A stretch of DNA of 64,000 nt from positions 1 to 64,000 of the forward strand of contig NZ_CAKKNA010000004.1 of NCBI RefSeq assembly GCF_918741275.1. The letters run 5' to 3'. Position 1 is the stretch's first letter. Every line of letters starts with the position of its first letter. The notes beneath the pieces are model-generated. The model was not told the DNA's origin and did not search any database. It saw only the letters and a list, made by a program, of their open reading frames with translations. Origin of the DNA: Bacillus sp. CECT 9360. GTDB taxonomy: Bacteria; Bacillota; Bacilli; Bacillales; DSM-1321. Both the position numbers and the translations under genes were made by a program. Positions 43,060 to 52,143 of this stretch are shown one piece after another.

Positions 43060-44268
43060 TTACTTATCTTTTCCAGAAATACGTATCGGTAAATCTGTAA
43101 CATTCTCAAGTCCGAAATCTTGTTTACTAATTAAATATTTACTAAAGAAGTTTGGATCAATTCCTGTCATCCGATGAAAAAAGGAAACATCTACTTTCCA
43201 ATCGTTTTCAATCATGTGACGAATATCTAAAAGCCCTTTTTTTGAAACTAAATCAATTATTGATTTTACCTTCATCGGTTTCTGCAGAGGTATTAAGTCA
43301 TCTAGAGGTTCTTTTTTTAAATAACCCTTTCGATGAAGTGCAGCATAAAAGTTCCGATGATTTTTTGGTTCAATAATTCCCAGTTTGGCTGCCCTGTATC
43401 CTAATACTTGTAGCGAGGCACTCCATTTCTTTTTTAGATCGATGTAAGCATCTGGATTAGTAATATAGAGCATGTCTTTCATGTCATTTTTGAACTCATC
43501 CTCAGGCAATAGGAATGTACCTGCAAAAATATTTGCCTCATTTTCTATGATTTTATGCTCCTTACGATCCAGACTAGTGAATTCAAGACGGTAGTGAAGT
43601 AGTAAATGACCTAGCTCATGTGCAATATCAAAGTTTCTTCGAACAGCTGAACGCTTCATATTTCCTAATATGACATAAGGACGTTCATTAATGGTCCATA
43701 AGCTATATGCATCAATTTCTTCACCGATTGCCTTTTCGAAAACAAACACTCCACTTTTCTCAACGAGAAACATCAAATCCTCGTTGGTGTCATTCCTAAA
43801 ACCAAGTTTTGTTCGAGCTAGTTCAGCTACTTTATTAATTTGAACCAATCTACTGTCATCTGAAGTATTTAAGTATTTAATTACTTCATCTCTTAACTGA
43901 ATAATTTTCATAGTGGGATATCTTACTTTAGCCGTTAAATAGTCAACGAACGTATCTAAATATTCTAAATGCTTGGCTTCCGCCTGTGTTTTTGAGATGA
44001 CATTCACAACCTTTGAACGGTAAGCGATGTTCATTACATTGACATTGTCTGGTTTCATCTTTTTCTTCAGAATGTCATTAGTGTAAAAATACTTATTTTT
44101 CACATTGAATATCTGTTTTAATTCGTTAATAACTTGCATTTTTGGTGATGTGTAATTGTTTTCGTATTGCCAAACTGCCTGTTCTGTTACGCCTATCATA
44201 TCAGAGAGCTGTTTTCTCGAATATCCATGCATGATACGAAGATTGGTTAGATTTTCACCAATAAACAT
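43060..44268 (-). CDS. XRE-family regulator with ImmA/IrrE metallopeptidase domain (probable antitoxin)
   Basis: An N-terminal HTH (LTNLRIMHGYSRKQLSDMIGVTEQAVWQYEN, about 7-37) is joined to an ImmA/IrrE zinc peptidase domain with HELGH at 217-221 and ENEANIFAGTFLLP downstream. 402 aa; ATG 44268 after AAGGAGGGAG. It lies 36 nt downstream of a 252-254-aa partner gene. In the pneumococcal spr1629-spr1630 pair a protein of this architecture represses and neutralises a ClpXP-controlled toxin. By analogy this is likely the antitoxin; peptidase-dependent phage sensing is an alternative. Confidence 0.85.
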   Translation of the reverse strand: MFIGENLTNLRIMHGYSRKQLSDMIGVTEQAVWQYENNYTSPKMQVINELKQIFNVKNKYFYTNDILKKKMKPDNVNVMNIAYRSKVVNVISKTQAEAKHLEYLDTFVDYLTAKVRYPTMKIIQLRDEVIKYLNTSDDSRLVQINKVAELARTKLGFRNDTNEDLMFLVEKSGVFVFEKAIGEEIDAYSLWTINERPYVILGNMKRSAVRRNFDIAHELGHLLLHYRLEFTSLDRKEHKIIENEANIFAGTFLLPEDEFKNDMKDMLYITNPDAYIDLKKKWSASLQVLGYRAAKLGIIEPKNHRNFYAALHRKGYLKKEPLDDLIPLQKPMKVKSIIDLVSKKGLLDIRHMIENDWKVDVSFFHRMTGIDPNFFSKYLISKQDFGLENVTDLPIRISGKDK

Positions 44269-44304
44269 GCCGCTCCCTCCTTAACTAAATCAATTATTTC
44301 TCAT

Positions 44305-45057
44305 TTATTCATTTTGTTGTTCTTCTTCAAGGATTCCAATGTCGAATGCTGCTGGATCCAAGAGATCATCATTTGCTTCTGGTGCAATTACTTCCCGATC
44401 CTCTTCTGTCAAATCTGCTCCAGAAATAAAACTTGAGAGATTTTCCACTTGGTAAGCTACATTATCTTCTGGGTTCGGTAGATAATGTATAATTTCAGAT
44501 ATCTGATATGCCTCATCAAGAGCATACGTGAGGATATGAAATTCATTATAAGATGATTTGAAGTGGTCTAGTTCTTCTTTTACTTGCTTTTCTGGAACTA
44601 GAAACGAAAGTTGTTCAAAGTGTTCAGAAGACATTTCTTCTGATTGTCGATGATGGGAAGAAAATAATACGTCTTTATTAATTTTAGATAATTCATGAAG
44701 GTAAGTTCGACGGCGCCCGCTCCTACCGCCATTAGTAGGTAGTATTGCCTGCGAGAAGCACTCTTCGTTAAAATATGCAGCATTTTTTATCAGAAAGAGA
44801 ATTTTAGAATCTCCATGGATAAATTGGAGATAGTCCCATGTAAGTCCTGCTTTAGACTTCTTGTATGTGAAACCGTGGTCAATACACTCTTCTGCCACTT
44901 TGCTTTCAATAAAATTCCCTTTAGTCCATGCAAAGGCAGAGCTAATTTTCATCTTATCTCTTCGGTCTTTTCGATGCTCAATATATTCGCGATAACCTTC
45001 AACTATAGCCTCGACAATCATTTTGTTGTGTTCTGAACTAAATTTGTATTGATCCAT
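44305..45057 (-). CDS. Partner of the ImmA/IrrE regulator, putative toxin (spr1630/DUF5986-like)
   Basis: A soluble protein of about 250 aa with a mixed helical N-terminus (FAWTKGNFIESKVAEECI) and a central part rich in charged residues (NGGRSGRRRTYLHEL). The acidic C-terminus ends DIGILEEEQQNE. I do not recognise a catalytic motif. Position and size fit the toxin member of an spr1629/spr1630-type pair; this is from operon analogy. Several starts are possible (45069, 45066, 45063, 45057); 45057 gives GGAG 11 nt upstream. Confidence 0.6.
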   Translation of the reverse strand: MDQYKFSSEHNKMIVEAIVEGYREYIEHRKDRRDKMKISSAFAWTKGNFIESKVAEECIDHGFTYKKSKAGLTWDYLQFIHGDSKILFLIKNAAYFNEECFSQAILPTNGGRSGRRRTYLHELSKINKDVLFSSHHRQSEEMSSEHFEQLSFLVPEKQVKEELDHFKSSYNEFHILTYALDEAYQISEIIHYLPNPEDNVAYQVENLSSFISGADLTEEDREVIAPEANDDLLDPAAFDIGILEEEQQNE

Positions 45058-45069
45058 CTCCACCATCAC

Positions 45070-45653
45070 TCCAATTCATGAATTAAACATCTAAATCTAT
45101 TTTAAACGATAATGGGGCGGCGGGGAATGATTTTTTCTTTTTTCTTTAAAGTTTCATGAAATATTTGTGTGATTATTATAGTATAGGGTTGAATTATATA
45201 TATTATTCTTATTACACTTATCGTGTCAATCTATAATAGGTAAAAATAGTAGTCAAATTAGGTCAATAAAAGAGAAAAAAGAGAAGCTTATTTTGGAATT
45301 GTTTTTATGAATCTTAAGCACTATTAAAATTCGACACTATCCTCCATTCTTATTGGAAAAACGGAAGATAAATCATTCTTTAAAGGATTACAATGAAACA
45401 CAAACAGGTGCAGAACATTATATTCCTCGACTTATAAAAGAAAGCTCAAAATGAAATCTAATCAGCATATAACCAAAGGCTAAAACAAAGAGAAAGAGTC
45501 GAAAATGAACGATTTCCAGAAAAAATCCAACGAATACAAGAGCAACGCTATGCAATACCACTTCAAAGCGATAAAATATACTATATAAATATAAAAGTGG
45601 AAAAATAAAATCTCCACTTATTTGCTGGGGTATGAAAAGGGGAGGAACATAGA
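45070..45653. other. A/T-rich intergenic region before the defence operon
   Basis: It must hold divergent promoters for the toxin-antitoxin pair and the ATPase operon, but no clear -35/-10 stood out. Around 45378-45440 a short open stretch (DYNETQTGAEHYIPRL…ESSK-stop) looks like the tail of a decayed gene. No other feature seen. Confidence 0.5.
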
Positions 45654-48600
45654 ATGAAAACAATCAAATCGGCATGTCAATTACAACCTAAGGCCCTTGA
45701 TATAAATGTTGGTGATCAGATTGAACAACTAGACCAGATTATTCATGAAACCAATGGGCAAGAATACTTTAAGAAAACTTTTATAACAGATGGAATGAAG
45801 ACTCTTCTTTCTAAAGGTATGGCTCGTCTCGCCGGAAAGTCAAACGATACCGTATTCCATCTTAAACAAGCTATGGGTGGAGGTAAAACTCACTTGATGG
45901 TGGGATTTGGACTACTGGCAAAAGATTCGACCCTTAGAGAGATACAAATAGGTTCCATGCCATATCAGTCAAATTTTGATACGGCAAAGATAGCTGCTTT
46001 TAATGGACGTAACAACCCTCACACTTATTTCTGGGGAGAAATTGCTCGTCAATTAGGGAAAGAGAGTGTCTTCAGAGAATATTGGGAATCCGGTGCAAAG
46101 GCTCCGGATGAACAGTCATGGGTAAATCTATTTGATGGTGAAGAACCTATTCTAATCCTCTTGGATGAGATGCCACCATATTTTCATTATTACAGCACTC
46201 AGGTTTTAGGGCATGGAACGATTGCAGACGTAATTACCAGAGCATTTTCCAATATGCTGACTGCAGCTCAAAAAAAGAAAAATGTCTGTATTGTTGTGTC
46301 TGACTTGGAGGCAGCCTACGATACTGGTGGGAAACTTATCCAACGTGCACTTGATGATGCTACACAGGAGCTGGGGCGTGCGGAAGTTTCTATCACTCCG
46401 GTTAATCTAGAATCTAATGAAATCTATGAAATACTTCGCAAACGTCTCTTTCTTTCTTTGCCAGATAAAAAAGAGATAGCAGAACTTGCCTCAGTCTATG
46501 CGTCAAGGCTTGCAGAAGCAGCAAGGGCAAAAACAGTTGAAAGAAGCGCTGAGGCTTTGTCTAACGATATTGAATCAACCTATCCCTTCCATCCAAGCTT
46601 CAAGAGTATTATTGCCCTTTTTAAGAATAATGAAAAGTTCAAACAAACACGTGGTTTAATGGAATTAGTTTCACGTCTTTTGAAATCAGTATGGGAAAGC
46701 AAAGAAGATGTGTATTTGATTGGTGCTCAGCATTTTGATCTTTCCCTCCACGATGTTCGTGAAAAGTTGACCGAAATCTCCGAAATGCGAGATGTAATTG
46801 CAAGAGACCTCTGGGATTCAACTTACAGCGCTCATGCGCAGGTTATTGACATCGATAGAGGGAATGATTATGCAAGACAGGTTGGAACCCTTTTGTTGAC
46901 AGCCAGTCTTTCAACTGCTGTCAATTCTGTAAGAGGACTTACTGAAAGTGAAATGTTTGAATGCTTGATTGACCCTATTCGCCAAGGAAGTGATTACAGG
47001 GCTGCATTCAGTGAATTTCAAAAGTCCGCCTGGTATTTACATCAGACACAGGAAGGACGTAACTATTTTAGTCGTCAGGAAAATTTAACGAAAAAGCTCC
47101 AAGGGTATGCGGATAAAGCACCACAAAACAAGGTGGATGAACTAATACGTCATCGACTTGAAGAAATGTACAAACCAGTAACCAAAGAAGCGTATGAAAA
47201 AGTGTTACCTCTCCCTGAAATGGATGAAGCAAAGGCTGTTCTTAAGACTGGACGAGCACTTCTGGTTATCAGTCCAGACGGGAAGACCCCACCTGGTGTA
47301 GTTTCCAAATTTTTTAAGGAAATGGTTAACAAAAATAATGTACTGGTTTTGACTGGAGACAAGTCATCTATTGCCAGTATCGAAAAAGCCGCTCGCCATG
47401 TCTATGCAGTAACAAAAGCGGATATTGAAATTTTAGATTCACACCCGCAGCGAAAAGAACTAGATGAAAAGAAAGCTCAATATGAACAGGATTTTCAAAT
47501 CACCGTTCTTTCTGTCTTCGATAAACTTCTCTTTCCGGGAAACAATCGAGGAGAAGATGTGCTTCGACCGAAAGCACTCGACAGTACGTATCCATCAAAT
47601 GAACCTTACAATGGTGAACGGCAGGTTGTGAAAACGCTAACTTCTGATCCTATTAAATTGTATACCCAGGTTACTGAAAACTTCGATGCCCTTCGCGCCA
47701 GAGCAGAATCGTTGCTTTTCGGTCCTCTGGAGGAGGTGCGGAAGACTGACTTGATGGACAAAATGAAGCAGAAGACTCAGATGCCATGGCTTCCAAACAG
47801 AGGATTTGACCAGCTCGCTATTGAAGCGTACCAGCGTGGTGTATGGGAAGATTTGGGGAATGGATACATCACGAAAACACCTAAAACCAAAACAACTGAA
47901 GTCATTTTTAGCGAAGACACTTCTCCAGATGATTCAGGTACAGTGCGTTTGAAAATTGATGTAGTGAATGCAGGTAAAAGTCCACGAATCTACTATGCAG
48001 AAGACGGTGATGTTTCCGAAAGTAGCCCGGTAATGAAAGAAAATACATTGGTAACCAAAGCGCTTCGTGTTCAGTTCCTGGCCGTGGATCCTACTGGGAA
48101 AAACCTGACTGGCGCTCCTAAAACATGGGAAAATCGTCTGACACTGCGAAATAGATTTAACGAAGCTTCCCGAACAGTAGAGTTGTTTGTCGCACCGAGA
48201 GGTTCTATTAAGTATACCTTGGATGGGTCAGAAGCCCGAAACGGAATAGATTATACAGGCCCCATTCAATTAGGATATGAAGAAACGACTGTTTATGTCT
48301 TTGCCGAGTCTGACGGTATTGAAGATAAGCGGAACTTTACCTTTGCCAAGTCAGGCTCCACGGAAGTTCCCATTATTAAAGAAGCGCCAGCTATTTTAGT
48401 CAGCCAGTCACCTAAACGTTTGGATAGTTCCACGAAAACGTATGAAGGGTTGAAGGTCGCTAAGGAGAAAAACATAGAATTTGAGCAGGTTATGTTGATG
48501 GTGGGATCTGCACCAAAGGCAATCAATCTTTCCCTTGGTGAAATAAAAATCAGTGCTGAGTTTATTGAAAAGGAGTTGAAAAATCTCCAAACTCTCCTTA

Positions 48601-48722
48601 ATCCGGATGCACCTGTTATTATGACATTTAAAAAAGCCTTTACACCTACCGGTTATGATTTAGAGCAATTTTCCAAGCAACTCGGTATTGAAATAGGCAA
48701 TGGAGAGGTAGAACAAAAATGA
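45654..48722 (+). CDS. DUF499-type AAA+ ATPase, first gene of a methylase-helicase-ATPase defence operon
   Basis: 1022 aa. Walker A AMGGGKTH (73-80) and Walker B ILILLDE (166-172), the DUF499/COG1483 type of large AAA+ ATPase. Such ATPases accompany DNA methylases and helicases in defence loci; BrxC/PglY of BREX are comparable in role. A central region (about 540-620) contains a Rossmann-like stretch (GRALLVISPDGKTPPGVVSKFF…VLVLTGDKSS). Near 846-890 is a small beta domain with IKYTLDGSEA…YTGPIQL, like the chitobiase C-terminal fold. ATG 45654 has GGGGAGG 8 nt upstream. It overlaps the next gene by 4 nt. Confidence 0.85.
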   Translation: MKTIKSACQLQPKALDINVGDQIEQLDQIIHETNGQEYFKKTFITDGMKTLLSKGMARLAGKSNDTVFHLKQAMGGGKTHLMVGFGLLAKDSTLREIQIGSMPYQSNFDTAKIAAFNGRNNPHTYFWGEIARQLGKESVFREYWESGAKAPDEQSWVNLFDGEEPILILLDEMPPYFHYYSTQVLGHGTIADVITRAFSNMLTAAQKKKNVCIVVSDLEAAYDTGGKLIQRALDDATQELGRAEVSITPVNLESNEIYEILRKRLFLSLPDKKEIAELASVYASRLAEAARAKTVERSAEALSNDIESTYPFHPSFKSIIALFKNNEKFKQTRGLMELVSRLLKSVWESKEDVYLIGAQHFDLSLHDVREKLTEISEMRDVIARDLWDSTYSAHAQVIDIDRGNDYARQVGTLLLTASLSTAVNSVRGLTESEMFECLIDPIRQGSDYRAAFSEFQKSAWYLHQTQEGRNYFSRQENLTKKLQGYADKAPQNKVDELIRHRLEEMYKPVTKEAYEKVLPLPEMDEAKAVLKTGRALLVISPDGKTPPGVVSKFFKEMVNKNNVLVLTGDKSSIASIEKAARHVYAVTKADIEILDSHPQRKELDEKKAQYEQDFQITVLSVFDKLLFPGNNRGEDVLRPKALDSTYPSNEPYNGERQVVKTLTSDPIKLYTQVTENFDALRARAESLLFGPLEEVRKTDLMDKMKQKTQMPWLPNRGFDQLAIEAYQRGVWEDLGNGYITKTPKTKTTEVIFSEDTSPDDSGTVRLKIDVVNAGKSPRIYYAEDGDVSESSPVMKENTLVTKALRVQFLAVDPTGKNLTGAPKTWENRLTLRNRFNEASRTVELFVAPRGSIKYTLDGSEARNGIDYTGPIQLGYEETTVYVFAESDGIEDKRNFTFAKSGSTEVPIIKEAPAILVSQSPKRLDSSTKTYEGLKVAKEKNIEFEQVMLMVGSAPKAINLSLGEIKISAEFIEKELKNLQTLLNPDAPVIMTFKKAFTPTGYDLEQFSKQLGIEIGNGEVEQK

Positions 48723-49309
48723 GTAGAACTACAGATTTTGGAGCGCCAACAGAATTCGGTATACATCATTATTACGTGGAAATTCCAGCATCTCCACGGG
48801 ATGCTATCGGTATTTTTGAAGATTTCGGTTTTGACGGCGATGAAGCTCGCCGTGAAACGGTTGAATGTAGACTAGTTTTGGCTCGTGAACTTTGGACTAA
48901 GATTCGAGATGACGCCAGACGAGATTTTAATGAACGGTTGAAAAAGAATAAGCAAAGCACTGGCAGTTGGACAACCGGAAAAGTAAAACTGGACCGATTT
49001 CTCGGAAGAGAATTATGCGTCCTAGGCTGGGCAGCGGAGCATGCCTCCCCTGAAGAATGCCTTGTAATAAGCCAAAAGTGGCTGGCATTGCGGCCCGAAG
49101 AGCGCTGGTGGCTTTACAGTAAAACTGCATCGGAGGCCGGGCTTGACAATCAGTCCGATCGAGGCTGGCGTAAGGCACTCTACTGTGCCTTGTCTGACGG
49201 AACTAACATAAAGCTGGAACTTAAGAAAAACACCAAGACAAAAAATAAGAAACAAGAACAACAAGAGGCACCGTCTCTATTTGATTTTATAGAAAAAGGG
49301 GATATCTGA
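48719..49309 (+). CDS. DUF3780 family protein
   Basis: A 196-aa soluble protein, overlapping the ATPase gene (ATGA) and the methylase start (1 nt). The family accompanies DUF499 and DUF1156 genes and has no assigned activity. No catalytic motif seen. The Lys/Gln-rich C-terminal tail ends QEAPSLFDFIEKGDI; SLFDF resembles a sliding-clamp-binding peptide. Likely a small structural or specificity subunit of the complex (inference). Confidence 0.8.
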   Translation: MSRTTDFGAPTEFGIHHYYVEIPASPRDAIGIFEDFGFDGDEARRETVECRLVLARELWTKIRDDARRDFNERLKKNKQSTGSWTTGKVKLDRFLGRELCVLGWAAEHASPEECLVISQKWLALRPEERWWLYSKTASEAGLDNQSDRGWRKALYCALSDGTNIKLELKKNTKTKNKKQEQQEAPSLFDFIEKGDI

Positions 49310-52140
49310 TGTCACTAGCACCTTTTGAATGGAAAGACAAACCGGCACTGATTGAATATCTGTTCCCGGTTCAGAAATTATCAGCTGAAAGTTTTAAAGA
49401 ACAGATGCCAAGTGCTGCAAAAACGCTTGCTACAATGGGCAGCTATTGGAAAGGGAGAAAACCACTTATACTTAATAAAGCCTGTATACTAGGAACATTG
49501 CTCCCTGTTACAGAGGATCGGCTTAGAGATTTGGAAATCTTTGAACTCCTGATGGCAATGGACCCTCAGTCTATGCAGAAGAGGATTGAAGAGAAACTGC
49601 CTGTCTCAAAAAGAGGTTCCGTGGGTGAATTTCTGGTTCTTCCATACAATGAGCAGGTGAGAAATGCCAAACGTCCTGAGGAGATGAATAACTCACTTTA
49701 CTCCCATATATGGTCTAAGGTGAACACTCATCTGGGAACATCCGCTACTTCATTCCCAGAGTTGGTTGAACAGATGGGTATTGCCCGGTTCGGCCGTCGC
49801 CCAAAAGTGGCAGATACCTTTTCTGGCTCTGGTCAAATTCCTTTTGAAGCTGCTCGGTTAGGCTGTGACGTTTATGCAACTGACTTGAATCCTATTGCCT
49901 CTATGCTTACCTGGGGAGGGGTAAATGTAGTTGGAGCAGAGAAGAAAATTCAATCAGAAATCGATTTAAAACAGAAAAAAATAATTGATAACGTACTTAG
50001 TGATGTTAATCAACTTGAAATAGAAACAGACGGAGAAGGTTGGACTGCGAAAGTTTATCTTTATTGTGTAGAAATAAAATGTCCAGAAACGGGCTGGAAA
50101 GTACCATTATTGCCAACACAAATCATATCAAAAGGATTCAAAGTATATCTCACCTTAAGACCAAATACAGAATTAATGATGTATGATATTGACGTTGTTT
50201 ATGCAAAAAGTGATGCGGAGTTAGAAAATTACAAGACCGGTACTATTCAAGGAGGGGAAGTAGTTCACTCTCCAGATGGAATAACTCAATATCGTGTGAA
50301 TATTAAGACGATCCGGGGCGATTACAAAGACGGCAAAGAAAATAAGAACCGTTTACGATTGTGGAGTAAAACCGATTTCACGCCAAGTCCTGATGATATC
50401 TTTCAGGAACGTCTCTATTGTGTTCAATGGATGAGAAGGAAACCAAAGGGAACACAATTTGATTATGAATTCCGTCCCGTAACCAAAGAAGATCTGAGAC
50501 GAGAAGAAAAAGTTATCGATTATGTGAGAAGACATTTATACGAGTGGCAGGAAAAGGGATATATCCCGGATATGGTTATTGAAAAAGGATATAACACTGA
50601 CCAACCAATTCGCGAACGCGGCTGGACGCACTGGCATCATCTATTTAATCCAAGGCAACTTCTGACGTTAGGGCTACTCTCTAAAAGAATTGATGCTCAT
50701 ACTGCTTTTGGGTTCCTACAACTCACCCAATATAACAGCAGGCTTTGTAGATGGAACCCTGTCGGTGGTGGAGGTGGTTGTGTAATTAATGTGTTCGATA
50801 ATCAAGCATTAAATACACTCTATAATTATGCTACGAGAAGTATGGCAAATTCAACAGGGCAGTTTAATCAAAAATATCAAAATTACCCTCTTTCATCTAT
50901 TGTTACTGTAAACAATCACCCTGCACAAGATCTTGAAGTTACTAACGATATCTACGTAACTGACCCGCCTTATGGTGATGCTGTAAAATATGAAGAAATC
51001 ACCGAGTTCTTTATTGCTTGGCTGCGAAAGAATCCTCCTAAGGAATTTGCGCACTGGACCTGGGACAGTCGTCGTTCTTTATCTATTAAAGGTGAGGATG
51101 AGGGCTTCCGCCAAGGCATGGTGGCCGCCTACCGTAAGATGACTCAAAAAATGCCAGAAAACGGAATTCAGGTATTGATGTTTACCCATCAAAGTGGGGC
51201 TATCTGGGCAGACATGGCAAATATTATCTGGGCGAGCGGCTTGCAAGTGACGGCGGCTTGGTATGTGGTAACGGAAACTGATTCAGCTTTGCGTCAGGGA
51301 GCAAATGTTAAGGGAACCATTATCTTAATTCTCCGCAAGCGACGCCAGGAGCTAGAAACATTCCGTGATGATTTGGGTTGGGAAATAGAAGAAGCAGTGA
51401 AAGAACAGGTGGAATCGTTGATGGGACTTGATAAAAGTGTACGAGCTCAAGGTTCCGAAGGGCTCTACACTGATGCTGACTTGCAAATGGCGGGCTATGC
51501 AGCTGCGCTGAAAGTCTTGACAGCCTACTCCCGCATTGACGGTAAGGACATGGTGACAGAGGCAGAAGCCCCTCGCCAAAAAGGTAAAAAGACCTTCGTT
51601 GATGAACTCATCGAATTTGCAGTCCAGACCGCCGTCCAGTTTCTAGTCCCTGTGGGATTTGAAAAAGGAGATTGGCAGAAACTGCAGGCTGTAGAACGAT
51701 TTTACCTTAAAATGGCTGAGATGGAGCATCAGGGTGCCAAGACACTAGATAACTACCAGAACTTTGCCAAAGCCTTTAAAGTCTATCACTATGACCAGTT
51801 GATGAGCAACAGTTCCAAAGCCAATTCTGCACGATTAAAGCTATCTATTGAGTTCAAAGGTGCAATGATGTCCGGAGAATCTGAAATTACGGGGACACCT
51901 CTGCGAGCCTTACTCTACGCTCTCTTTGAACTCTCCAAAGGGGTGGAAGTGGATGATGTGTTGCTGCACTTGATGGAAAACTGCCCCAACTATCTACCCA
52001 ACAAATCATTGTTGGCCAAAATGGCGGAATACCTTGCAGAAAAACGGGGTGGTACTTTAGGCACGAACAACTTTAAACCTGACGAGGAAGCGAGCTGCGC
52101 ACGCGTACTCGCGGAATCCATAAGAAATCAGAGGTTATAA
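49309..52140 (+). CDS. DUF1156 DNA methyltransferase
   Basis: 943 aa. The N-terminus is of DUF1156 type (RKPLILNKACILGTLLP). SAM-binding motif I is DTFSGSGQIPFEAARLG (169-185) with TDLNPIA. The catalytic motif DPPYGDA lies at 552-558, so about 370 residues separate motif I from motif IV. DPPY motifs belong to amino-methyltransferases (adenine-N6 or cytosine-N4). It probably marks host DNA for the system. Stop and start of neighbours nearly touch: TGATG before, 3 nt after. Confidence 0.88.
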   Translation: MSLAPFEWKDKPALIEYLFPVQKLSAESFKEQMPSAAKTLATMGSYWKGRKPLILNKACILGTLLPVTEDRLRDLEIFELLMAMDPQSMQKRIEEKLPVSKRGSVGEFLVLPYNEQVRNAKRPEEMNNSLYSHIWSKVNTHLGTSATSFPELVEQMGIARFGRRPKVADTFSGSGQIPFEAARLGCDVYATDLNPIASMLTWGGVNVVGAEKKIQSEIDLKQKKIIDNVLSDVNQLEIETDGEGWTAKVYLYCVEIKCPETGWKVPLLPTQIISKGFKVYLTLRPNTELMMYDIDVVYAKSDAELENYKTGTIQGGEVVHSPDGITQYRVNIKTIRGDYKDGKENKNRLRLWSKTDFTPSPDDIFQERLYCVQWMRRKPKGTQFDYEFRPVTKEDLRREEKVIDYVRRHLYEWQEKGYIPDMVIEKGYNTDQPIRERGWTHWHHLFNPRQLLTLGLLSKRIDAHTAFGFLQLTQYNSRLCRWNPVGGGGGCVINVFDNQALNTLYNYATRSMANSTGQFNQKYQNYPLSSIVTVNNHPAQDLEVTNDIYVTDPPYGDAVKYEEITEFFIAWLRKNPPKEFAHWTWDSRRSLSIKGEDEGFRQGMVAAYRKMTQKMPENGIQVLMFTHQSGAIWADMANIIWASGLQVTAAWYVVTETDSALRQGANVKGTIILILRKRRQELETFRDDLGWEIEEAVKEQVESLMGLDKSVRAQGSEGLYTDADLQMAGYAAALKVLTAYSRIDGKDMVTEAEAPRQKGKKTFVDELIEFAVQTAVQFLVPVGFEKGDWQKLQAVERFYLKMAEMEHQGAKTLDNYQNFAKAFKVYHYDQLMSNSSKANSARLKLSIEFKGAMMSGESEITGTPLRALLYALFELSKGVEVDDVLLHLMENCPNYLPNKSLLAKMAEYLAEKRGGTLGTNNFKPDEEASCARVLAESIRNQRL

Positions 52141-52143
52141 GGT

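Noticed and set aside
45418-45663. 81-aa hydrophobic frame on the minus strand before the ATPase gene
   Set aside because: It overlaps the ribosome-binding site and start of the ATPase gene, is A/T-rich with Phe/Leu bias, and has no credible start.
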